Origin: Eledone cirrhosa
Lineage: Eukaryota > Mollusca > Cephalopoda > Octopoda > Eledonidae
Direction of reading: 5' to 3'
DNA length: 64,000 nt
Assembly (NCBI GenBank): GCA_964016885.1
Contig: OZ024743.1
Span: 184,505,903 to 184,569,902 of the forward strand
This document shows positions 24,101-30,774 of this stretch, in pieces. A model generated the notes under the pieces. It saw only the letters and a list, made by a program, of their open reading frames with translations, was not told where the DNA came from and made no database searches. The translations under genes were made by a program, and so were the position numbers. Position 1 is the first letter of the stretch, and every line of letters starts with the position of its first letter.

Positions 24101-26224
24101 CATAATGCTTCATCCCTAAAAAGAAAACAATCAATTATATATTAACTTTTTCATGAACTTATTTTCTTATGAAAGACACTGCCTATGATTTTTGAATCAT
24201 TTTGAAAATAATAAAGAATTTGAATGGATTTAGTAATATAATTAACTTTCTCATTATTAAGCGTATGTTTAGTACATAACAAAAATTCTTACATTAAATT
24301 ATGATGAAGGGCTTATATATATATATATATATATATATTTCTTGTAAATAGACGATAAAACAGAACCCAGATTCCCTCAGGGAAATGGCCTTGCTCAGTA
24401 TGTAGGAAAGGTGTAGGTAGGAACTTCATCCTCTGCCCCAAATGCAAACAATGGGTACACAAGTGATGTAGTGGGATCCCAGAAGTTTAACTAAGAATGT
24501 AGGCTTCATATGTAGCAGCTGTGTTGGGACAGCAAGCAGCAAACGACCACAGGAAACAAGCACCACCAAACTCTGGGCGGGCTCTGTAGAAACAGTAGAC
24601 AGCTTCTGCTACCTAGGTGACCAAATTAGCAGCAGAGGTGGGTGTTCGGAAAGTACAATAACTAGGGTAAGAACGGGATGGAAGAAGTTCAGGGAGCTAC
24701 TGCTACTGCTAGCTGCAAAAGCTTTTCCCTCAAAATGAAAGGCAGACTGTATGATGCGTGTATATGAACAACAATGTGACATGGTAGTGAAACCTGGGCA
24801 TTGTCTGTAAAAGACTTGCACAGATTAGAAAGAAACGAAGCTTGCATGCTCCGAGGGATGTGTAATAGTAATATACGTAAACGGCAAAGTATAAACGAAT
24901 TGAGAGAGAGACTGAGCATAAGAGGAATCAAATGCTGTGTGCAGGAGAAGAGGTTACGTTGGTATGGACATGTAATGCGAATGAAGGATGACAGCTGCAT
25001 AAAAAGGTGCAGAGCGTCTAGAAGTTGATGGAAGCTGTGGAGTGGGGAGACCCCAGAAGACCTGGGATGAGGTGATAAAGGCCGACCGTACCCAATTGCA
25101 CCTCTCAAGGGCAATCACACACGACCGTGTCCTCTGGCGTCACACAGTAATACAGAAGACCCGAACCCCCCACAGGGACAAGCTGAAGCTGAAGCATATA
25201 GACAATATGCCTCCACACCCTCCCACTGCAAAGTGGTCGTGGCAGAGCCACGGCAAAATGATGATGATGATATATATATATATATATATAACAATTATAA
25301 ATGTGAAGAGAAAATAGACAAAATATACCTAATTTACCAAAATACACCTAAAGTCCCAACTGTACAGTTTCACCAACTGGTATGCAGCCAAAGTGCACTA
25401 GGGTTGTGTGGCTATTGGCTTTTCAAGAGACCCCTCAAATGAAAGGACTAATTCTTGAACTGACCGTCACAAGTGAAACATTCTTGGGAGGGAGAATTAT
25501 CATGTGGTATAATGGCCACAGAAAGGAGGTAAATGCTGGAGGTTTAGCAAGTAATATATTTGCTAGAAGCAGCCAGTACCCTCCTATTTCACTTGACCAT
25601 AAAAGAGTAGGGACAAAATAATAAGATACACACACATATAGTTAAAACAAACAGCACAAATAGAAAGATGAAAGAAAACAAAGAAAAGAAAATAATGGGA
25701 TAATAATATACCTCAAGCTGTGGTGTCTGTCCACTATCCCATTATTTTCTTTTCTTTCGTCCTTCTATTTGTGCTGTTTGTTTTATCACACATACATCAT
25801 ACCAGCAGAAAGATTTTCTGTTGCACGATCCAGCTTTTTAAAGTGGTACTCTCAATTAAATCATGCAAAACTATTTTGCTGGTTTGAGAGCTGATGAGGA
25901 TGAAGATGTCTCTGTGTGTGTGTGTGTAAACTTGTCTTGTGCCATCACCTTTCTTTATTTCCTTCTTCCAGTCACTTCTGTGTGCCAGTGCACTTCTCCT
26001 TGTCCCCCTCCTCTTTCAATATTTTTTATATTTCATCTGCCTGTCACCCATCTTGTGGATTGTCTCTCTGTTGACCAAAGGTCTCTGTCTTCTGGGAACT
26101 TTTTGTCCATCGTTGTCTTTGACAGCATTTAGCTGTTTTAATGGCTGTTCTAGTGATGAGTTTTCTCATTTTTAAATGTATTCAATCAAATACACTCTTC
26201 TTTAGACTCGATCAGAAACAACAT

Positions 26225-26255
<31 letters not shown>

Positions 26256-28752
26256 AGTAGAAGTGGTTACACAACAGTTAGTTCACCATACCGAGAACAA
26301 TTGTTTCACCTTAGTGGATCCTCAGCTCGTAATGGATATGGTTATACGGAACAGGAAGGACAACTGTACGAACGCGCATGCGAAGAAACGATCACTTCAC
26401 ATAGGCAATACTAAATTGCGTGCGAGGTGTAAGGGAGATAACTGCAAAAGTCCGAAAGTTTCTAGTTGATAAGAAAATTAGGATGTTGTAATTCAATCCG
26501 GAGCTTTGTAGTTATGTAAGAGGTGTTTCCAGACGTGTGGACGTGTGAAGAATTCATTTCTCGTGTTTAGGCAATCACTATTGCGTAATCTCTTTAGAAT
26601 ATTTATTCGTTCATCAATACATAGTCCACACGACGGATTGCCCCTTGCGTATGGCTTGGACTTAGTGATGGCTTTCCATTGAATGGAGTAGTCTATACTT
26701 GAGTGCTTGAGGAACCATACGTGGCTCGCGAGTTTCGTGGATGAACGTCTGTCCGGGTACCTAAAGGTCGACTGGTGGTTCAGGAAGCGTTCCTTAAATC
26801 GGCCCTCCGCCATGCCCACATAGGATTTGACCTCCTGTGGTTGATTTAAACTACAGCGGGTGTGTTGCATTGCTGTTGAAGGGGACAAGCTTTGGGCTTA
26901 CGGCAAGAGCACCCTGGTGGGGTGTTGCTCTTAGGGCTGTTGGTGATGTGGGCCTTCATGTTCTTAGCGCAAGAGTATCTTAGTTTTACTTTGTGTCGGT
27001 TAAAGATGGAGCGGTATTTATGACCTATGGGAAAGTGTCTACCTAAGGCTAGAAATTTTTTGCCTAAATTGGTTTTAACGTTGAGTGAGAAGGGAGGAGA
27101 GAACCAGATAGTTTGTCTATTGTTACGCTTTCTTTTTTTATTGCTGTTGTTGTTAGTGGGAGAGTAAGTGATAGGTTGCGAGAAGCCGCTGTTAGCTAAT
27201 GCCGTGTTATAGTAGGATGCCACCCTGTCAAAGATAGCCTTATTAGAGGAGAGGTTTGAGATTCTAGTACTGATATTATTTACGAATCTTCTAAAAACAG
27301 TATATATATATATATATATATATAAACCGTTTTGCATTGTAGAATCATGGGTAGTCTCAGGCGCTTAGGTAACAAAACAGTAAAGTTAAAGAGGGAGCAC
27401 CAGAAAGAAAAAAAATTATGCAACTAGATACCAGAAGAAGCAAGCGGAATATGATACTACATCAAAACTAATATAAAGGCAGAGTAAGGAGACTATATCA
27501 GATGACAACCTTCAAGTTTTAACTTCATTTTATTTTGTGTCAGTTTCATGCAAAGACAATCAGCTCATGAATGTGTTTAATATTTTGAAATTCTGTCCTC
27601 TTAATTTTTACCAAAAGGCTTCCATTCATGTCACTATGTAAAAAAAAAATTTAAAAAAAAAAAAATTATTATGGGTGAACATCGATTCTCATCAACTCTA
27701 TTAGGTAAGGGGTCTATTCATTTCGTATGTTCTGTATGTATGCATACACACGCACGAGTCGATGAGGAATCCTTGACACGAATATAAATGCAGCGAATCC
27801 AGTGAATCGAACGAGATTTTTTCATTTTCTTCAAAGGGGGCCTATTGTCAATGATACCCCTAATAATTGTTTCTACTTTAGGCACAAGGCCAGCAATTAC
27901 CCAGTGCATTACTGGTACTTTATTTTATCGACCCCGTAAGGATGAAAGGCAAAGTCAACCTCGGCGGGATTTGTCAATGATACTCCTAATAATGGTTCTA
28001 ATTTAGGCACAAGGCCAACAATTTTAGAGGAGGGGAAACTCAATTAAATCGACCCCGTAAGGATGGAAAGCAAAGCTAACTTCGGCGGGATTTGAACTCA
28101 GAATGTAAAGGGCCGTAACTCTATTATTATCTTATCCGATGCTGGGTGGTTATGATGCAGCTCTACCCAGTGCCGCCCGACCCACTTCCCGTTCCTATTC
28201 TCCTCACCCATACTATTACCCAACTCATATGTCACGCACTAACCTCTGTCAGATTCTCCCTTTTCAAAACGTCAATCCTCGGGGATTCACCCCTACCCTA
28301 ATCCAGTCAGTTTGTTGTTCTTTTTCCTTTTCTTTTCTTCTGCAGTAAATCGACTTGTAGCTGATCGACATCAACTTCAATCATTCTTTACATGTGCACA
28401 TATATAACTCATTCTCACAAACACGAAAACAGAGGAAGCTTACGCTAGAGAAAAGCCTTCAGTTTTTAACTCGTATTTCATCTTGTGTCACTGTTTCATG
28501 CAATCATAGAGAAATAAAGAAAATACTAGACATAAACAGGGAAAGAGAAATAATCCATCTTGAGAAACTTAATAAATAGTCGTCATAAAACATACATAAA
28601 TAAAACATACATAACTAAAATCATGTAGTGTGTCTTATTGCATACCTAACTCTCCTCAAGTATTCATTCCCAGTCATGGGAGGAATAGTAATATCATAGT
28701 TATTATCTAAAGTTGTATCCACAGGTATTGCAGGTGTAAACACTTCTTCCAT
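9047..28752 (-). CDS. GEMIN2: GEMIN2 (SMN complex subunit, SIP1), complete 8-exon gene
   Basis: Gemin2 binds SMN and holds the Sm-protein pentamer during cytoplasmic snRNP assembly. I rebuilt the gene by eye from the minus strand: exons 28752-28646, 24115-24025, 21018-20929, 20443-20384, 14133-14002, 13355-13287, 11591-11481 and 9139-9047 (TAA at 9049-9047). The lengths sum to 753 nt, or 250 residues plus stop, close to the roughly 280 residues of the vertebrate protein. Every junction has AG acceptors and GT donors in phase; only the exon 1/2 junction splits a codon (Arg). Family landmarks are [66 protein letters not shown] and [15 protein letters not shown]. An in-frame TAG lies 11 codons upstream of the ATG. 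Introns are filled with LINEs, SINEs, MITEs and a Penelope element. UTRs, promoter and poly(A) site are not defined. Identification is from recognised motifs, not a search. Confidence 0.94.
9957..10174 (-). mobile_element. SINE-A with perfect 17-bp target site duplication
   Basis: The SINE occupies 9974-10157 on the minus strand, with tRNA-like head at 10157 and tail at 9974. TTCGTATTTAAATTAAT is present at 9957-9973 and 10158-10174, so the boundaries are exact and the insertion is fairly young. It lies in the last intron of GEMIN2, in the same orientation as the gene. Confidence 0.95.
10310..10500 (-). mobile_element. Old SINE-B-like remnant
   Basis: The plus strand shows AGCAATGTGAAATGAAGTGC, GTTGCTCAAGGA and GAGAATTGAATCCATAAC, a diverged match to the middle and B-box part of the SINE-B copy at 6399-6730. 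GEMIN2 intron 7. Confidence 0.7.
10728..11118. mobile_element. Foldback/MITE element with ~95-bp inverted arms, split by a SINE
   Basis: The left arm 10728-10822 is matched by the inverted right arm 10847-10910 plus 11090-11118 (for example AAAAAGATGGGTAT against ATACCCATCTTTTT). The right arm is interrupted by a SINE-A whose duplication is part of the arm. No coding capacity. It lies in GEMIN2 intron 7, where transcription would form a long hairpin. Confidence 0.88.
10911..11074 (+). mobile_element. SINE-A inserted in the foldback element, 15-bp TSD
   Basis: Plus-strand SINE starting GATTGGCAGTATCGGTAGAG and ending GCTGGCCTTGTGCCAAATAA. ATTATGTAGTCAATG flanks it at 10896-10910 and 11075-11089. 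It is antisense to GEMIN2. Confidence 0.94.
11481..11591 (-). CDS. GEMIN2: GEMIN2 coding exon 7
   Basis: Acceptor CTATTACAG, donor GTATGT; 37 residues with [18 protein letters not shown] and [14 protein letters not shown], the best-conserved helical region of the family. Confidence 0.95.
11680..11757 (+). repeat. Decayed LINE/SINE tail
   Basis: CTATCCCATCTAACCTATACC ... AAAAAGTGGATAAACAAATG ... GATGATGA resembles the shared LINE 3' tail (CGTCTAACCCATGCTAGC ... GGACGTAAAACGG). GEMIN2 intron 7, just upstream of exon 7's acceptor side. Confidence 0.55.
11853..12325 (-). mobile_element. Decayed LINE fragment (finger to RT), internal deletion
   Basis: Minus-strand relics of the LINE-I/II PHD-like and RT regions: plus-strand landmarks GCCATTACATCTCTTATGCA, GAAAGGCCTTCTTGAGGTTG and CAAATTGCATCTCAT equal the same places in the better LINE copies. 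The central RT block is missing, and stops are frequent. GEMIN2 intron 6. Confidence 0.8.
12600..12800 (-). mobile_element. LINE C-terminal fragment of a different family
   Basis: On the minus strand the codons read [20 protein letters not shown], then [13 protein letters not shown]. This is the R-W-GH-R motif typical of LINE C-terminal domains but unlike LINE-I/II sequence. Short and broken. Confidence 0.65.
13144..13263 (-). mobile_element. SINE-A, head-truncated, next to GEMIN2 exon 6 donor
   Basis: Tail and body of SINE-A, ending at the B-box (ACTCAGATCGTA). Only 23 nt separate it from the exon 6 boundary at 13287. Confidence 0.9.
13287..13355 (-). CDS. GEMIN2: GEMIN2 coding exon 6 (69 nt)
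   Basis: Acceptor CTTTTTCAG, donor GTAAAC; 23 residues [12 protein letters not shown] through GFTHHQ. A truncated SINE ends 23 nt into the following intron. Confidence 0.92.
13593..13690 (+). mobile_element. piggyBac-like MITE, left part only
   Basis: TTAACACTTTTGTCACC at 13593, then AACAGCCTATGATTTTCAAA and AAGAATTTGGAGG: the left ~100 bp of the MITE family seen complete at 41450 and 20093. Confidence 0.7.
14002..14133 (-). CDS. GEMIN2: GEMIN2 coding exon 5
   Basis: Acceptor TTCTTGAAG, donor GTAAGA, 132 nt, 44 residues: [12 protein letters not shown] (compare the conserved W-K-FCLG motif of the family) through [13 protein letters not shown] piggyBac-like MITE begins 39 nt upstream of the acceptor. 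Confidence 0.94.
14173..14567 (+). mobile_element. piggyBac-like MITE interrupted by a SINE
   Basis: Starts TTAACCATTTTGTTAC at 14173 and carries the family core GACACTGCCTATGATTTT and GATTTAGTAATATAATTAA. It is split at 14274-14430 by SINE-A and resumes ATTAAGCCAGTG ... TATTGTAGAACCAGG. The right end is diverged. It lies directly upstream of GEMIN2 exon 5. Confidence 0.8.
14274..14430 (+). mobile_element. SINE-A inside the MITE
   Basis: TTGGCAGTATCGGAAGCATA at 14274 to AAAAGTAGAAACAATT at 14430. Part of the head is deleted compared with full copies. It is flanked by the MITE's CTCATT and ATTAAG, so it inserted after the MITE. Confidence 0.9.
14575..14760 (-). mobile_element. LINE C-terminal domain fragment
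   Basis: Plus-strand TTTCTCTCAACCCATCTGTG, TTACACATCTAACAGAACAT and TCTCACCGCCATGCAATATT correspond to the LINE-II C-terminal domain (LHGSETW region) on the minus strand, diverged with stops. Confidence 0.78.
14761..15195. other. AT-rich sequence, possible Penelope-like remnant
   Basis: Contains (AT)n at about 14822-14850 and GGTGAAACGTTCGTTCAGCA, which vaguely recalls non-coding ends of Penelope-like elements. No coding content; the assignment is weak. Confidence 0.3.
15196..15606 (+). mobile_element. LINE-I 3' end
   Basis: Begins in the last codons (TACCCAATTACACCTCTCAA, HDRDLWRHAV homologue), continues through two copies of the 3' UTR unit (GTGGTCATGGAGGTGCCACG; GGGTCGTGTAGGTGCCACGG) and ends GGACGTAAAACGGTGATGATG at about 15600. 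Confidence 0.9.
15683..15895 (-). mobile_element. SINE-A with 14-bp TSD
   Basis: SINE at 15697-15881 on the minus strand. TGTAATATAATAAT is present at 15683-15696 and 15882-15895. The A-box and B-box are well preserved. GEMIN2 intron 4. Confidence 0.94.
15905..16010. repeat. Near-perfect hairpin, ~47-bp arms
   Basis: GGTTACTCCTTCATTACATT and the inverted AATGTAATGAAGGAGTAACC flank a roughly 9-nt loop (CATCACCAA). The outer ends are AATACAAGGAC and GTCCTTGTATT. Probably a tiny MITE. It lies in GEMIN2 intron 4 and would be transcribed as a hairpin. Confidence 0.9.
16060..16280 (+). repeat. Decayed LINE 3' tail
   Basis: GTAAAGTGGTTGGTGTTAGA, AAAAGGCATTCAACTGTAGA and GACCTGTCTAACCCTTGCTA match the conserved LINE-I tail, with extra unrelated sequence in between. 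The (GAT)n end is missing. Confidence 0.65.
16293..19405 (-). mobile_element. LINE-II, nearly full length but frameshifted
   Basis: The most complete LINE-II in the window, minus strand, in GEMIN2 intron 4. 3' tail at 16293; C-terminal domain 16892-16306 with an internal deletion; PHD-like finger about 17110-16900; YADD codons 17240-17229 intact; RT thumb and palm to 17879; linker 18745-17917; endonuclease to 19401. The N-terminus reads [20 protein letters not shown]. At least five frame breaks separate these blocks (for example near 17300, 17890, 18170 and 18790), so no protein could be made. Confidence 0.92.
19406..19802. other. No gene recognised
   Basis: Intronic sequence of GEMIN2 with a short repeat-like motif (AATGAGGCTAATCAGCCC at about 19538, which is itself palindromic). 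Nothing further is supportable. Confidence 0.5.
19803..19960 (-). mobile_element. LINE-I tail, 5'-truncated
   Basis: ATCATCATCACCGTTTTATG followed by CATGCTAGCATGGGTTAGAC and ending CTGGATGCCCTTCCTAA: about 155 bp of the LINE-I 3' end, bounded by unrelated AT-rich sequence. Confidence 0.85.
20093..20339 (+). mobile_element. piggyBac-like MITE
   Basis: Begins TTAACCCTTTTGTTAC and contains GACACTGCCTATGAATTT and TTTTGTATCAGAGAAGCAG. It ends near GTAACAAATGTATTAA. Terminal repeats and TTAA at both ends fit a piggyBac-type non-autonomous element. GEMIN2 intron 4, 45 bp before exon 4 in genomic coordinates. Confidence 0.82.
20384..20443 (-). CDS. GEMIN2: GEMIN2 coding exon 4 (60 nt)
   Basis: Acceptor CGCTTTTAG, donor GTGAGT. 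Encodes [10 protein letters not shown] followed by ten Lys/Arg-rich residues. The match to the family is weaker than for other exons, but the phase and position (between FAKIRQ and the EEWFKLCFG exon) fit. Confidence 0.88.
20710..20740. repeat. Perfect short hairpin in GEMIN2 intron 3
   Basis: CATGTCCTTATTAA, loop GAG, TTAATAAGGACATG: 14-bp perfect arms. Function unknown. Confidence 0.9.
20929..21018 (-). CDS. GEMIN2: GEMIN2 coding exon 3
   Basis: Acceptor ATTACCAG, 90 nt, donor GTAAGT. Encodes 30 residues from [10 protein letters not shown] to ADFAKIRQ. A more tempting acceptor (CACCTGTAG) further in would create an immediate in-frame TAG; the ATTACCAG site keeps phase 0. Confidence 0.92.
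21083..21240 (-). mobile_element. Diverged LINE/SINE tail
   Basis: ACATCATTTTACATCCATTT, CATGCTGGCATGGATTGGAC and CTGGATGCTCTTCCTAATGC form an old copy of the shared 3' tail, 65 bp upstream of GEMIN2 exon 3's acceptor. Confidence 0.75.
21590..21702 (-). mobile_element. SINE-A tail fragment in (AAT)n
   Basis: TTGTTTCTACTTTTGGCACA to GATGAAAGGCAAAG, about 90 bp without the tRNA head, flanked on both sides by (AAT)n. Confidence 0.88.
22110..23470 (-). mobile_element. CR1-like LINE, RT part, broken
   Basis: Minus strand: [18 protein letters not shown] (RT start), [16 protein letters not shown] (motif A), [19 protein letters not shown] (motif B), KYADDIKLY (motif C, about 22940-22910), then the C-terminal part [15 protein letters not shown] and [11 protein letters not shown], ending [13 protein letters not shown]. 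This architecture and the YADD motif indicate a CR1/jockey-type LINE distinct from LINE-I/II. Frames switch near 23080, 22830, 22590 and 22390. 5'-truncated. GEMIN2 intron 2. Confidence 0.9.
23571..23650 (-). repeat. Decayed LINE tail
   Basis: CATTATCATCATTTAACATC then TGCTTTCCCTGCTATCAAAG: a short relic of the LINE-II 3' end. Confidence 0.6.
24025..24115 (-). CDS. GEMIN2: GEMIN2 coding exon 2
   Basis: Acceptor CTTTTTAG, 91 nt, donor GTATGT. It completes the split Arg codon and adds [15 protein letters not shown] through [11 protein letters not shown] piggyBac-like MITE starts only 26 nt upstream of the acceptor. Confidence 0.93.
24142..24316 (+). mobile_element. piggyBac-like MITE, left half
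   Basis: TTAACTTTTTCATGAAC at 24142 with core GACACTGCCTATGATTTTTG and GATTTAGTAATATAATTAAC, broken at 24316 by (AT)n. The expected right half appears 3 kb away at 27318. It begins 26 nt upstream of GEMIN2 exon 2. Confidence 0.78.
24317..24341. repeat. (AT)n at the insertion point
   Basis: AT tract between the MITE half and the LINE-I copy. Confidence 0.85.
24342..25268 (+). mobile_element. LINE-I 3' third, frameshifted
   Basis: Plus strand. It starts within the region ahead of the finger (GTAAATAGACGATAAAACAG), then the PHD-like finger ([11 protein letters not shown]), [33 protein letters not shown] residues and [20 protein letters not shown], then a shortened 3' UTR ending GCAAAATGATGATGATG. 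A one-base break near 24715 and others disrupt the frame. Flanked by (AT)n on both sides, in GEMIN2 intron 1, antisense to the gene. Confidence 0.9.
25291..25642. other. No gene recognised
   Basis: Intronic sequence with short chance ORFs only; no repeat family recognised. Confidence 0.45.
25643..25785. mobile_element. Small foldback element, ~55-bp arms
   Basis: TAAAACAAACAGCACAAATA ... AAAATAATGGGATA is inverted as TATCCCATTATTTT ... TATTTGTGCTGTTTGTTTTA, with a roughly 30-nt spacer. Probably a MITE. GEMIN2 intron 1. Confidence 0.88.
25786..26228. other. Unassigned intronic sequence
   Basis: Contains a short (GT)n at about 25915 and pyrimidine-rich sequence. No protein-coding similarity is visible. 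Confidence 0.4.
26255..27299 (-). mobile_element. Penelope-like element, 3' part with GIY-YIG domain, frameshifted
   Basis: Minus strand. The frame ending at 26846 holds the post-RT region ([39 protein letters not shown]) and the Cys-rich linker [15 protein letters not shown]. After one frameshift at about 26865 the frame to 26493 holds the GIY-YIG-type nuclease ([52 protein letters not shown]). This order is diagnostic of Penelope-like retroelements. The RT itself is missing. Both ends lie in (AT)n (26229-26254 and 27300-27323). GEMIN2 intron 1. Confidence 0.92.
27318..27388 (+). mobile_element. piggyBac-like MITE, right half
   Basis: AAACCGTTTTGCATTGTAGA, GGGTAGTCTCAGGCGC and TTAGGTAACAAAACAG fit the right end of the MITE whose left half is at 24142-24316. 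Confidence 0.7.
27715..27860 (-). mobile_element. Copy of a foldback repeat family
   Basis: CCAGTGAATCGAACGAGATT, TTTCATTTTCTTCAAAGG and TGTCAATGATACCCC are the reverse complement of the segment at 36160-36235. Coding content absent. GEMIN2 intron 1. Confidence 0.7.
27866..28120 (-). mobile_element. Two SINEs in tandem (SINE-A and an older subfamily)
   Basis: The first, 27866-27972, is a head-truncated SINE-A. The second, 27983-28120, has the variant body GGAGGGGAAACTCAATTAAA and head to GGGCCGTAACTCTA. GTCAATGATAC(C/T)CCTAATAAT precedes each, at 27847 and 27974, which looks like the duplication made when the first SINE inserted next to the second. Confidence 0.85.
28139..28350 (+). other. 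Unrecognised 69-codon open frame
   Basis: The open frame reads [20 protein letters not shown] at its start, followed by Tyr/Pro-rich residues, ending in a pyrimidine-rich stretch (CTTTTCTTCTGCAG). No family recognised and no supporting context. It could be part of a transposon or chance; it lies in GEMIN2 intron 1 on the opposite strand. Confidence 0.2.
28646..28752 (-). CDS. GEMIN2: GEMIN2 coding exon 1
   Basis: Begins with ATG at 28752-28750 and encodes 35 residues starting MEEVFTP and ending YLRRV, plus the first two bases (AG) of an Arg codon. The donor is GTATGC. The N-terminal segment in Gemin2 proteins contacts Sm proteins; [13 protein letters not shown] corresponds to its conserved part. 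An upstream in-frame TAG supports this start. Confidence 0.93.
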
Positions 28753-28972
28753 TGCGTACCGTTTTATAAATTATTTCTCTTTTCTAAGAACTGAAGAACG
28801 CATTCAATTCCAAAGGGAGATAATTGATAAACAGGGGTAATTTCTGAACCTGTTTGCCCTCCGTCTCAATCTGGATGTTTAAACCCCACTCTCGCTTTTT
28901 TATTATGTTTTTAAAGCGGTCTACTGGCTTTTGAACATCCGAGTTTCAGCAACTCTAAAAAAAAAAGAAACG
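28753..28972 (-). promoter_or_regulatory. GEMIN2 5' flank (5' UTR/promoter region expected)
   Basis: Immediately upstream of the GEMIN2 ATG. An in-frame TAG lies 11 codons before the ATG, so coding does not extend further. No clear TATA box or initiator can be assigned; the call rests on position only. Confidence 0.4.
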
Positions 28973-30264
28973 ATAATAATCAAAACATATATACATATTT
29001 CTTTTTTCATCAAAACCTGATTTAGAGCTGCAGTACTTTGCCGTTGTTTCATTGTATTTATTACATGTGTTTATATTTGTATTTATATTTTCATTCTGTA
29101 AGAATTATAAACAATTTGTAATGTTATTTATACAACTGTGAATAAAAAAAATTTATTAAAGATGAAAATGGTGAATTACATTTTTCAGTCGTAGCGCTCG
29201 ATGCGTTCAGGGCATCGGGGCCTGTGACAAAGTTTTTATCACTATTGGCCGCTTTGAAGCAATTTACGTTTAAGAGACACTTTCAGCATCTCTTTGACCA
29301 ATCTGATTAATTCTCAAGATGCCACCTATTTTCCACGATTGCAAAGCTTTCGTTGTGGTGATGGTGGTGCTGACGCCTTCTCAGTCTGGATGAAATCCAC
29401 ATCTCCATTTCACTCGTAGTCGATTTCTGAGGGGGATTGAAATGTCACTATGGCAAGCCCCTTAATTCCAAGGTCTTCGTAGTTCGTCTTGCCGCCTGAA
29501 TGCGGCTACATTGCAAGCTGGACGAAACAAGACATCTCTCTCTTTCCGAGTTGGGAAGCAGATGGACATTTTTCAAAGGGGCCGTTAGTCCTTTCACCAG
29601 AGAACGTTATCTAAGTTATGGTATAGCGAAATCTGTCCACACCTTGACCCCTGTGTGACATTTAACGGTCATTTTCTGGGTTATCTTCTTTCGGGCATCA
29701 ACAGGTCTGAGATTGGACGACCTCGAAAGGTCAGACCTTTGTTCTTAGGCTTGGAGACAGAGGAAACGACATAGATAATTAGCCTGCCTTAGATCATTGC
29801 AGGCAGCAGTTCGGAACATTTCTTGATAGAGTAAACATGTAAACTATTGCTTTCTACAAACCCCTTAGGGTCTTACAGACTCTTATACTCTCTCCTGATC
29901 GTATAGCTTCGGCGTAAGCTATTTTCAATACGTTAATAATATAGAGGTTTGATGTCATCGTGGTTCATTTATATATATTCATTTTCTGCGTGATCAAGGA
30001 ACTGTCCTATAATCATCATCTTATTGAACACTTACTCACCTGCACACATGCAATCTCTGGTCACAGCAAGCTACAAGTGAACACACACACAACAAACGAA
30101 TCAATACCACAACACAATAAACTACCATTAAATCCTCGCTATAATTGCTGTTGCTGTAAAATGTTTTCAGATCGAAACTTATATATCTATATTTTTTATG
30201 AAAAAAAGGAGAGCCGTTTCATCAGACCAGATCCGACCAAGGAGACAATCTTTCCACTAGTAAA
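28973..30264. other. Unexplained, apparently low-repeat sequence
   Basis: No LINE, SINE or MITE signature found. 29190-29780 is of more balanced base composition than its surroundings. No reading frame or splice pair is convincing. A strong donor-like CAG|GTGAGTAAG on the minus strand near 30030 has no partner that I can support. Confidence 0.4.
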
Positions 30265-30774
30265 ATGAAATTATCACGTCATCCATATGACAGGCGCGGT
30301 GTGTTCGAACATGGAAGAGTCGAACCCCTACTGTCATCGCCTCCATCTCGCTCGCCCTCCCGGTCTCTCTATATGGTGAGCAAATGGGGTCCCACGTGCT
30401 CGCCGCCCCACAGCCCCAGCGGACAGAATGGAGAAGGCGTTTCCCCGGGGGATGGTAAGGGAGATGCGCTGGAAGAACCATTCCATCTCGCGAGGCTCAC
30501 ACCTGCGGCTGGCTCAACGCCTATGATGGTGAGTAGGGAAGTAGCCCTAGGGCCAAGGACACCAGAAGTCTCCACTGCCAAGGGCACGACCGCAAACCTG
30601 TCAAAGAGCGACCGGTACTTGAATTGTAGTGAAAGAAATGTTCCCGCGGTTCCTCACACTGACTTGGTCAATAAAAATCGACCTTCAACCACACTTAGAC
30701 AAAAACACATGAAGAATCCGGATGTTAAGTTTAACGGTGCCAGGGAAGGAGAAGATAGCGGGAGGCCATAGGTC
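30265..30774 (+). CDS. Hypothetical GC-rich ORF, 168 codons
   Basis: Single frame from ATG at 30265 to a stop at about 30771, Ser/Pro/Arg-rich in the first third (SSPPSRSPSRSLYMVSKWG) with no domain, signal peptide or membrane segment recognised. Overlapping open frames exist on the minus strand, as expected of GC-rich sequence, so coding is doubtful. The base composition is sharply different from the AT-rich flanks. It could be an ORF1-type relic of a retroelement, an exon or chance. Confidence 0.25.

Noticed and set aside
29990..30080. Strong donor-like CAG|GTGAGTAAG on the minus strand as a GEMIN2 non-coding first exon
   Set aside because: No matching acceptor or cap-site evidence can be seen; it could be chance.
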